NCBI GenBank assembly: GCA_012520695.1
Contig: JAAYNU010000044.1
Coordinates: forward strand, 1 to 7,421
Direction: 5' to 3'
From: Erysipelothrix sp.
Lineage (GTDB): Bacteria; Bacillota_I; Bacilli_A; Erysipelotrichales; Erysipelotrichaceae
Length of the DNA: 7,421 bases
Below are positions 1 to 5,961 of this stretch, in pieces. Positions within the stretch are counted from its first letter, which is position 1. The number at the start of each line of letters is the position of its first letter. The translations under genes and the position numbers were made by a program. A model generated the notes under the pieces. It was not told where the DNA came from. It did no database searches and saw only the letters and a list, made by a program, of their open reading frames with translations.

Positions 1-1487
1 AGCATTTCCATAAACTGCTAACGATTGATGGACTCAAGACTTTGAGTGCAAAAGTACTATATCGTTTTGCTTTGGAAGAAGGTTTAGCGTGTTCTCGTAA
101 ATTTAATGATGTCTTATTATTAGCATTTATTTGTGATGCATCCGTTACAACGCTTGCGAAGCTTCGTGATCATGAACAATTATGGTTCCATGAACATGAA
201 GGCAAGGATAATGGTCATGCATTTACGCGTAGTTTATCGGGCTTATACGATAAACTGCTTCGTAAAGCGATGCAAGATGCAGTGTATTCAGTCTATGAGA
301 CGATTGAGAAGCCTTTAACGTGGGTTCTTGCGACCTGTGAATACCAAGGTGTTCATGTGGATGAATCAGTCCTTGATGGCATTGCGGAAACAACGCTTGC
401 GAAAATTGATCATTTAACAGAAGTGATTTATGAAATGAGTGGTGTTGAATTTAATATCAATTCACCAAAACAATTAGGAGAAGTATTGTTTGATACTTTG
501 GGTCTTCCTTCTAAGAAGAAGCGTTCAACTGCGGTTGATGTTTTAGAAGCACTTGAAGCGGATTATCCAATTATTACCTTTATCTTAGAATATCGTAAAT
601 ACCAAAAACTCTATTCAACGTATGCGATTGGTTTAGCGAAACATATTGAAGATGATGGAAAAATTCATACAACGTATAATCAGCATGCTGCTCAAACAGG
701 AAGATTAAGTTCAACGTCACCCAACCTTCAAAACATCTCGATCAGAGATGAAGAGACGCGTCATGTGCGTAGAGCATTTGTGGCGAGTGAAGGGTGCAAA
801 CTTGTAAGTAATGACTACTCACAGATTGAACTTCGTGTGTTGAGTTATGCTGCGAATGAAACGAAGATGATGGAAACGTTTAATGCGAATGAGGATATCC
901 ACAGTTCAACTGCGCGTGATATCTTTGGTGTTGAAGAGATTACGTCGAACATGCGTCGTCAAGCGAAGAGTGTTAACTTTGGAATCATTTATGGTATGTC
1001 GGCTTTCGGTTTAGCGAAACAGCTTGATATTCCAATTTCGGAAGCGAGTCACTTTATAGCGCGTTATAATGAAGTTTATCCAAGCATCAATGGTTATATG
1101 GATGGTGTGATTGAAAGTACTGAAAAGACAGGCTACGCAAGTACCTTATTCCACCGTCGTCGTTATATTCCTGAAATTAATGATACAAACCGTGCTGTGA
1201 AGGACTTTGGTAAGCGAGCAGCAATGAATGCTCCAATTCAAGGAACAGCTGCGGATATTATAAAGATCGCAATGGTGCGGGCTTATGATGCCTTAGAAAA
1301 ACACGGATTTAAATCAGTAATGATTCTTCAGGTTCATGATGAGTTAGTCTTTGATGTTTATGAAGATGAACAAGAGAAACTAATTTCTGTGATGAAGGAA
1401 GTTATGGCATCCGTTGTGGATTGGCCAATTAAACTTGATGTATCGGTTTCAATTGGTGATAACTGGATGGAAGATGACAATGCCTGA
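1..1487 (+). CDS. polA: DNA polymerase I, 5'-truncated by the window edge (C-terminal ~494 residues)
   Basis: Family A DNA polymerase, which fills gaps in repair and replaces Okazaki primers. The reading frame is open from the first complete codon at base 3, so the TTG at 42 is internal and the real start and 5' nuclease domain lie upstream. Counting from base 3, residues 1 to about 110 are the remnant of the 3'-5' exonuclease-like domain and the rest is the polymerase. Motif A, DYSQIELR, starts at residue 271. The O-helix motif RRQAKSVNFGIIYG is at 318-331, with Lys322 and Phe326 in the usual places. Motif C, VHDE, is at 444-447. By eye-alignment the exonuclease carboxylate matching E. coli Asp424 is Tyr and the motif III Tyr is Lys, so proofreading is predicted absent, as in Geobacillus and Taq enzymes. 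The usual PNLQNIP reads PNLQNIS (Ser246), and the KTGYST segment is shortened. First known gene of a tight operon; its last 8 nt overlap mutM. Confidence 0.97.
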   Translation, partial: HFHKLLTIDGLKTLSAKVLYRFALEEGLACSRKFNDVLLLAFICDASVTTLAKLRDHEQLWFHEHEGKDNGHAFTRSLSGLYDKLLRKAMQDAVYSVYETIEKPLTWVLATCEYQGVHVDESVLDGIAETTLAKIDHLTEVIYEMSGVEFNINSPKQLGEVLFDTLGLPSKKKRSTAVDVLEALEADYPIITFILEYRKYQKLYSTYAIGLAKHIEDDGKIHTTYNQHAAQTGRLSSTSPNLQNISIRDEETRHVRRAFVASEGCKLVSNDYSQIELRVLSYAANETKMMETFNANEDIHSSTARDIFGVEEITSNMRRQAKSVNFGIIYGMSAFGLAKQLDIPISEASHFIARYNEVYPSINGYMDGVIESTEKTGYASTLFHRRRYIPEINDTNRAVKDFGKRAAMNAPIQGTAADIIKIAMVRAYDALEKHGFKSVMILQVHDELVFDVYEDEQEKLISVMKEVMASVVDWPIKLDVSVSIGDNWMEDDNA

Positions 1488-2295
1488 ATTACCTGAGGTT
1501 GAAACGATTGTTAGGGTATTAGAAACATCGCTAAAAGGATCACAGATTCAATCGATGGATTTCAGATATCCCGGTTTACTTGAAGAGGGGTCTGAGTTTC
1601 CGCTTGAGTTTCTTGTGGGAAAGACATTTACTGATTTTTCTCGTAGGGGTAAATATTTAGTATTTGAATTTGATCATGCTTATGCTTGGATTGTTCATTT
1701 GCGCATGGAGGGGAAGTTTCATTTATATGAAGCGCCTCAAAGGCCAACGAAACATACGCATTTAGTATTGGAATGTGATGATCATACTGTTCATTATCTT
1801 GATACGCGTAAGTTTTCAAGAATGGCGGTCGTGAGTGATGTTGATGCATACTTTATTGCGAAGAAGCTTGGGCCAGAACCGTTTGGAATCGATCCTGAGT
1901 ATTTGTACAAGCAAATAAAGAAATCAACGCGAGCAATTAAGAACATTCTTCTTGATCAAAGTGTGGTCGTGGGGATTGGTAATATTTATGCTGATGAAAT
2001 ATTGTTTGAAACTCAGATTCATCCTTTAACTAAAGGGAATAAGATCACTAAGAAAGATGTTGCGAATTTAGTTGTCGTGATTGAATCAGTTTTGAGTAGT
2101 GCCATTGAGCAAGGGGGAACGACCATTCGGTCCTATACATCTTCGCTGAATGTGAATGGACGATTCCAGGTGCGATTGAATGCTTATGGGCAAGCGGGTA
2201 AACCGTGTACGCGTTGTGGGAATACTTTATCGAGAATTGTCTTGGGTGGAAGATCAACTGTATTTTGTTCTAAATGTCAGAAGGTGAAACGATGA
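1480..2295 (+). CDS. mutM: Formamidopyrimidine-DNA glycosylase (Fpg/MutM)
   Basis: Bifunctional glycosylase/AP lyase that removes 8-oxoguanine and formamidopyrimidines in base excision repair. The start is set by chemistry: the family needs Pro as N-terminal residue after Met removal, and ATG 1480 gives MPELPEVET. The in-frame ATG at 1474 would place Pro fourth, and a longer upstream extension would be unlike the family. A GGATGG site at 1465-1470 is well spaced for 1480. The product is 271 residues, the usual length. Visible key residues are Pro2 and Glu3 (catalytic), Lys58 in SRRGK, Met76 in HLRMEG, Arg110 and Phe112 in DTRKF (intercalating residues), and the helix-two-turn-helix segment LLDQSVVVGIGNIYADEIL at 157-175. 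A C-terminal zinc finger has Cys243, 246, 263 and 266 (CX2C-X16-CX2C). All expected motifs are intact. It overlaps polA by 8 nt and coaE by 4 nt. Confidence 0.97.
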   Translation: MPELPEVETIVRVLETSLKGSQIQSMDFRYPGLLEEGSEFPLEFLVGKTFTDFSRRGKYLVFEFDHAYAWIVHLRMEGKFHLYEAPQRPTKHTHLVLECDDHTVHYLDTRKFSRMAVVSDVDAYFIAKKLGPEPFGIDPEYLYKQIKKSTRAIKNILLDQSVVVGIGNIYADEILFETQIHPLTKGNKITKKDVANLVVVIESVLSSAIEQGGTTIRSYTSSLNVNGRFQVRLNAYGQAGKPCTRCGNTLSRIVLGGRSTVFCSKCQKVKR

Positions 2296-2870
2296 AAATA
2301 GCGATTACGGGTAGTATTGGTTCAGGTAAATCCTTAGTGGGTTCGTATTTAAGATCCTTGGGTTACACTGTGATTGATACGGATACATTGGTTCATGAAT
2401 TTTATGGTTCAAGTAACATCTTATACCAAGCGGTTGTGGATGTATTTGGGCTTGATGTTTTGGATGATGCGGGTGAAATCGATCGTAAGAAGTTGGGACA
2501 AAGGGTATTCAGTGATGCTTTAGCGTTGAATGATCTTGAGTCCATTGTTCATCCTGCCGTTGCGGATTATATCCAAACTTATAATGCGGAAGGTGTAACT
2601 GTATTCTTTGAAGTACCGATGCTTTTTGAATCTGAGATGGATGAATATTTTGATTCAGTCTTAATGATTGATGTTGATGAGGACTTGAGTCTTGAGCGCT
2701 TAGTGTTACGTGGGACTTCGAGAGGAGATGCTTTATCGAGATTGAAGCATCAAATGGATCCGAAATTAAAGATTGAGAAATCTTCCGCTGTCATTCATAA
2801 TAACAGTAGTATTGACGATCTGTATCGAAACATTGATGCTTATCTTGAAGAGTTAGGGGGCGTAGCATGA
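2292..2870 (+). CDS. coaE: Dephospho-CoA kinase
   Basis: Catalyses the last step of coenzyme A synthesis, ATP-dependent phosphorylation of the 3'-hydroxyl of dephospho-CoA, in the cytoplasm. The start at ATG 2292 gives MKIAITGSIGSGKS, the typical N-terminus, with AAGGTG at 2281-2286 as ribosome binding site. An in-frame ATG at 2274 would add six residues ahead of the first beta strand and is less likely. The product is 192 residues, near the family's usual 195-205. The P-loop GSIGSGKS is at 7-14. IDTD at 28-31 takes the place of the usual IDAD. HP is at 87-88. EVPMLFE at 107-113 matches the D/E-x-P-L-L-F-E motif. The lid region from RLVLRG to the KHQ segment, and SSAVIHNN at 164-171 in place of AD-x-VI-x-N, complete the pattern. 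It starts inside the mutM stop (ATGA) and ends inside the dnaB start (ATGA), so translation is probably coupled. Confidence 0.95.
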   Translation: MKIAITGSIGSGKSLVGSYLRSLGYTVIDTDTLVHEFYGSSNILYQAVVDVFGLDVLDDAGEIDRKKLGQRVFSDALALNDLESIVHPAVADYIQTYNAEGVTVFFEVPMLFESEMDEYFDSVLMIDVDEDLSLERLVLRGTSRGDALSRLKHQMDPKLKIEKSSAVIHNNSSIDDLYRNIDAYLEELGGVA

Positions 2871-3994
2871 CAATTAGAGTTGATGCACCATTTAAATTAA
2901 GTTCAGATGATTTGGAAACTTTGGTTGTTTTATATCAACCTCTTTTCTCATTTCCTGCGCTTGCATACTATATGACGCTTTACGGTCTTGCTCAGCACGA
3001 TGCTTTGGTGGAGGAGCGTGATTTATTGCGTCGTCTTCATTGTAAAGCGGATACTTTAGTCCTGTGGCGTCAGGAGCTTGAACAATTGGGCTTGGTTCGA
3101 AGTTTTGAACATGCTCATTTGGAAATGGTGTTAAATAAACCTTTGAGTCCTCAAGAGTTTCTTTCACATCATATCTATTCTCGTTTATTTGCGGCTACGT
3201 GTTCACAGGAAATGTTCAGCTTAATGAAGGAGCGTTACCGTCAAAATTATACGATTGATATAACGAAAGAAATCAGTAAGTCCTTTGATATGAGACGATT
3301 AACGTCTTGGAGTGCGGTTGAAGAAGAGGATTATGCGAAGGCTCAAATGGCGCGTGTTGCGAATTATGAATTTGATGCACTTGATTTCTTTAAAGGATTT
3401 TCTATTTTCCCCGCTAACTTAGTGAGTGAGGATGTTATGAAAATGGTGGGTGAGTTTGGCTCATTTTACCAAATGTCGTATGTGGATATGAAATCTGTGC
3501 TTATGGATACGATTAAATATGATAAATCTGTTTTGGATACCTATCGCTTTGAAAAGCTTATGCTTGAAAAGTACGGTAAGACTTCTGTTAAAGAGGTTGA
3601 TAATCCAATGGAACTGGATCCAATGAGTTATCTTGTGTATCGTCAGGGTCATGATTATGTCAGTGCAGCTGAGAGATCGGCAATCATGTCAATCGAAAAA
3701 GATTATGGTTATGGCAATGATATTGCGAATGTCGTGATTGATTTTATTCTTAAAGGTAAGAATAAACAGATTAATAAAGGTTATATTGATTTCCTTGTCC
3801 AGCCAATGAAGCGTAAAGGAGTTGAATCACTTGAACAGGCGAAAGCTCATTTGAATGAAACAGAAACTCAATTTACAAATCGTAAGAATAAAGTGGTGAG
3901 TGAAGTTACAATGCCGGAGTATTCTAAGGTGAGTGAAGATGATCCTGAGGAACTTGAAGCATTAAGAAAACAATTGTTGAAAGGTGGGAATTAA
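2867..3994 (+). CDS. dnaB: Replication initiation and membrane attachment protein DnaB (Firmicutes type)
   Basis: Member of the Gram-positive DnaB/DnaD family, which helps DnaI load the replicative helicase at oriC and at restarted forks; unrelated to E. coli DnaB helicase. The product is 375 residues, about 100 shorter than B. subtilis DnaB (472). The N-terminal part carries the family-like LVVLYQPLFSFPALAYYMTLY (19-39), the start of the winged-helix DDBH1 region. Residues about 255-330 resemble the DDBH2 helical domain: SYLVYRQGHDYVSAAERSAI, then VVIDFIL, then INKGYIDFLVQPMKRKGVESLEQA (split here for length). The family's YxxxIxxxW signature reads Y306-x3-L310-x3-M314, so its Trp is missing. 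The C-terminus is acidic then basic (SEDDPEELEALRKQLLKGGN). Start ATG 2867 overlaps the coaE stop, with GGGGG-rich AGGGGG at 2855-2860 as ribosome binding site. Directly followed by dnaI, its functional partner. Identification rests on family pattern plus synteny. Confidence 0.9.
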   Translation: MTIRVDAPFKLSSDDLETLVVLYQPLFSFPALAYYMTLYGLAQHDALVEERDLLRRLHCKADTLVLWRQELEQLGLVRSFEHAHLEMVLNKPLSPQEFLSHHIYSRLFAATCSQEMFSLMKERYRQNYTIDITKEISKSFDMRRLTSWSAVEEEDYAKAQMARVANYEFDALDFFKGFSIFPANLVSEDVMKMVGEFGSFYQMSYVDMKSVLMDTIKYDKSVLDTYRFEKLMLEKYGKTSVKEVDNPMELDPMSYLVYRQGHDYVSAAERSAIMSIEKDYGYGNDIANVVIDFILKGKNKQINKGYIDFLVQPMKRKGVESLEQAKAHLNETETQFTNRKNKVVSEVTMPEYSKVSEDDPEELEALRKQLLKGGN

Positions 3995-4915
3995 ATGTCA
4001 TTTAAACATTTACTCTTTGAACTGAGCCCTGAGCAGATTGAATCTCGTAATAAACTGGGTGAGTCTCTTCTTGAGAACAGTGCGGTGAAAACATTTCAGT
4101 TAAAGTATTCTTGTCCTGATGAAGTGATTGTTCTTCATGCATCGCGTTTTAAGCGTTGGCTTGATGAGCGTCATCTTGCGCTTTCTCGCAGTGAACATGA
4201 AATTCGTGAAACGCCTGAATTGGGTGCTTACATTGATTTAGTGTATGATGCGACTACGGGCGTTCTTGATGAGGTATTTCAAGAGGTTGGTTTTGTTCAA
4301 AAGATTGCGAAGGATCGTGAGTATCTTTCGCGTTATAAGGTCTTTGATTTGCCGATCAGTCTTGAGGAAGCTCATTTTGAGAATCTCAACATTGAAGAAG
4401 AGGGCATTAACTTTCTTAAAATTCTATCGGAGCTTCAAACATTCGAAAATAATGATAAATTAGGTCATTTCCTCTATGGTGATATGGGTGTTGGGAAGTC
4501 TTACTTAGCGGCCTGTGTTTCTAACTCATTTGCGAAGCATGGTAAGAATGTTGCATTTGTGCACGTACCGACGTTAATGAATTATTTGAAACAGTTGTTT
4601 AATCGTCCTGAGGCAATGCAGGCGACAATTCGTTCCTTGTGTCGTATTCCTTTATTGGTTCTTGATGACTTAGGGGCTGAGCCGATTACTTCGTGGTCTC
4701 GTGATGAAATTTTATTGACCATTATGAATGATCGTTTAGAGAACAAACGTAAGACTTTGATTACGTCTAATTATATTCCAAATGATTTGGTAACCCTTTA
4801 TAAAGTAGATAATAGGGGTGCTTCGGATGAAATTCGTGCGACGCGATTAGTTGAACGAATCACTGCCTTAACACAAGGTTATGAAATGATTGGTAAAAAT
4901 AGGCGAAAAGCATAA
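3995..4915 (+). CDS. dnaI: Primosomal helicase loader DnaI (AAA+ ATPase)
   Basis: Loads the replicative helicase (DnaC in B. subtilis) onto DNA together with DnaB and DnaD. The product is 306 residues against 311 in B. subtilis. The AAA+ core is intact: Walker A GDMGVGKS at 162-169, Walker B LLVLDD with Asp224 and Asp225, TSWSRDE at 232-238 (B. subtilis has TSWVRDE), sensor 1 Asn259 in TSN, and the arginine-rich RATRLVERI at 281-289 where the arginine finger lies. The N-terminal helicase-binding domain (1 to about 110) has one cysteine, Cys40, and lacks the Cys/Cys/His/Cys zinc site known in B. subtilis DnaI. The ATG follows the dnaB stop with no gap, with AAGGTGGG at 3981-3988 as ribosome binding site. 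Last gene of the operon: the sequence of its final codons doubles as the left arm of a terminator hairpin. Confidence 0.95.
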   Translation: MSFKHLLFELSPEQIESRNKLGESLLENSAVKTFQLKYSCPDEVIVLHASRFKRWLDERHLALSRSEHEIRETPELGAYIDLVYDATTGVLDEVFQEVGFVQKIAKDREYLSRYKVFDLPISLEEAHFENLNIEEEGINFLKILSELQTFENNDKLGHFLYGDMGVGKSYLAACVSNSFAKHGKNVAFVHVPTLMNYLKQLFNRPEAMQATIRSLCRIPLLVLDDLGAEPITSWSRDEILLTIMNDRLENKRKTLITSNYIPNDLVTLYKVDNRGASDEIRATRLVERITALTQGYEMIGKNRRKA

Positions 4916-4940
4916 AGAATCTTGATTTCGCCTCTTTTTA
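4901..4940 (+). terminator. Probable intrinsic terminator at the end of the polA-dnaI operon
   Basis: AGGCGAAA at 4901-4908 is an exact inverted repeat of TTTCGCCT at 4926-4933, followed at once by CTTTTTA. The 8-bp stem encloses 17 nt, within which AAG and CTT can form a small inner hairpin. The left arm is the last sense codons of dnaI and the stop codon lies in the loop, so ribosomes finishing dnaI would cover it. The T-run is short (five T), so termination may be partial. A competing pairing is described in the findings. Confidence 0.65.
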
Positions 4941-4962
4941 TGCGTATTTTCGATTTAAAAAG

Positions 4963-4971
4963 TGGTATGAT
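4963..4971 (+). promoter_or_regulatory. Probable extended -10 promoter of pfkA-pyk
   Basis: TGGTATGAT fits an extended -10 element (TGn followed by TATGAT, one mismatch from TATAAT). At 16-18 bp upstream (about 4942-4949) there is no good -35 box, which extended -10 promoters tolerate. Transcription would start near 4977-4979, leaving a leader of only about 10-12 nt. A weaker alternative is TTGATT at 4922-4927, 17 bp, then TATTTT at 4945-4950, which would give a leader of about 32 nt but overlaps the terminator. No catabolite-responsive element was recognised nearby. Confidence 0.55.
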
Positions 4972-4977
4972 ATACCG

Positions 4978-4985
4978 AGAGGTGA
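4978..4985 (+). promoter_or_regulatory. Ribosome binding site of pfkA
   Basis: AGAGGTGA lies 3-4 nt ahead of ATG 4989, counted from its last base, with the GAGG core about 7 nt away. It fixes the start at 4989, which also gives the expected MKKIGILTSGGD N-terminus. If the extended -10 promoter is used, this site sits almost at the 5' end of the mRNA. Confidence 0.75.
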
Positions 4986-4988
4986 ATT

Positions 4989-5948
4989 ATGAAGAAAATT
5001 GGCATATTAACTTCCGGTGGTGATGCACCTGGCATGAACGCAGCAATTCGTTCAGTTGTCCGTTCTGGAATATCTCAAGGTCTTGAGGTTTACGGAATCT
5101 ACAACGGATACGAAGGGCTTGTGAACAACAATATCCGTCAACTTGGTCGTGGTGATGTTTCTGACATTATCATTCAAGGTGGGACTGTTCTAGGTTCGGC
5201 ACGTCTTGAGGAATTCAAACTTCTCGAGGTTCGTGAGAAAGCAGTAGCGAACTTAAAACTTCATGGTATTGAGGGGCTCGTCGTCATTGGTGGGGATGGT
5301 ACATATCGTGGTGCGATGGCACTTACGGAAATGGGGATTCAATGTATTGGTATTCCAGGAACAATTGATAACGATATTGTTTCTACAGACTATTCTATTG
5401 GGTTTGATACAGCCCTCAACACTGTTATTCAAAACGTCGATAAGTTGCGAGACACATCAAGCTCACATCATCGCTGTTCAATCGTTGAGGTAATGGGGAA
5501 TCGTTGTGGTGACTTAGCAATCTTTGCCGGTATTACTACGGGTGCTGAGGTAATTATAACTAAGGAGACAGGATTCGATGAATCAGTCGTTCTTGAGAGA
5601 CTGCGTCATATCGAAGAAATAAAGCGAAAGCGTCACGCTTTAGTGATTATTTCGGAAAAGATTACAGATGTTGATTTGTTCGCTAAGAAGGTGTCACAGT
5701 TCACGGATTTCTCTGGTAGAGCAACGGTATTGGGACATATTCAAAGGGGAGGATCACCAACAGCGCGCGATCGTATTCTTGCGACGCAGTATGGTGATAA
5801 AGCCGTCGAATTATTGAGAAATGATATCGGTGGACATTGTGTTAGTTTACGCGGAGATAAAATCGTTTCAATTGATATTAACGAAGCTTTAAATCTACCA
5901 AAACAAACGCGTAAAGATATGTTTGATTTACATGACAGACTGGTGTAG
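4989..5948 (+). CDS. pfkA: ATP-dependent 6-phosphofructokinase
   Basis: Phosphorylates fructose 6-phosphate to fructose 1,6-bisphosphate with ATP, the committed step of glycolysis. The 319-residue length equals Bacillus/Geobacillus PfkA. Visible sites: the ATP loop SGGDAPGMN at 9-17, Arg72 in GSARLEEF, GGDGTY at 101-106 with Asp103, PGTIDND with catalytic Asp127 and Asp129, substrate residues Arg162, MGNR from Met169, Arg244 and His250 in the ATVLGHIQRGG segment. Gly104 of GGDG is kept, as expected for ATP rather than pyrophosphate use. Residues that in the Geobacillus enzyme bind ADP or phosphoenolpyruvate are present (Arg21, Arg25, Asp59, Arg154, Glu187), so allosteric control is predicted. 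By eye, one extra residue lies before the basic KRKRH stretch at 212-216, shifting numbering by one. Starts a new transcription unit after the dnaI terminator; 13 nt separate it from pyk. Confidence 0.98.
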   Translation: MKKIGILTSGGDAPGMNAAIRSVVRSGISQGLEVYGIYNGYEGLVNNNIRQLGRGDVSDIIIQGGTVLGSARLEEFKLLEVREKAVANLKLHGIEGLVVIGGDGTYRGAMALTEMGIQCIGIPGTIDNDIVSTDYSIGFDTALNTVIQNVDKLRDTSSSHHRCSIVEVMGNRCGDLAIFAGITTGAEVIITKETGFDESVVLERLRHIEEIKRKRHALVIISEKITDVDLFAKKVSQFTDFSGRATVLGHIQRGGSPTARDRILATQYGDKAVELLRNDIGGHCVSLRGDKIVSIDINEALNLPKQTRKDMFDLHDRLV

Positions 5949-5952
5949 GAGG
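5947..5952 (+). promoter_or_regulatory. Ribosome binding site of pyk, overlapping the pfkA stop
   Basis: A perfect AGGAGG whose first two bases are the last two of the pfkA TAG stop. It is 9 nt from ATG 5962, 12 nt from ATG 5965 and 21 nt from ATG 5974, which favours 5962 as the pyk start. The overlap means terminating pfkA ribosomes pass directly over the site, so pyk translation may be coupled. Confidence 0.85.
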
Positions 5953-5961
5953 AAAATAACT

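Noticed and set aside
42..44. TTG at 42 as the start of a short polymerase gene
   Set aside because: The frame is open back to base 3 and encodes more of the exonuclease-like domain, so the gene begins outside the window.
147..403. A 14-bp exact repeat (ACAACGCTTGCGAA at 147-160 and 390-403) in polA
   Set aside because: Both copies encode the same TTLAK in frame with common codons; a single pair in coding sequence is compatible with chance.
895..904. DnaA-box-like ATATCCACA in polA
   Set aside because: One mismatch from TTATCCACA, alone and inside conserved coding sequence; no cluster or AT-rich unwinding region, so no origin.
1628..1849. Antisense open stretch inside mutM, and similar ones inside dnaB, pfkA and pyk
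   Set aside because: They lie entirely inside well-identified genes, have low-complexity or unlikely composition, no family resemblance and no evident ribosome binding sites.
4916..4988. Possible riboswitch, small RNA or cre site between dnaI and pfkA
   Set aside because: The gap is only 73 nt and is taken up by the terminator, promoter and ribosome binding site; no known riboswitch motif or catabolite-response consensus was seen.
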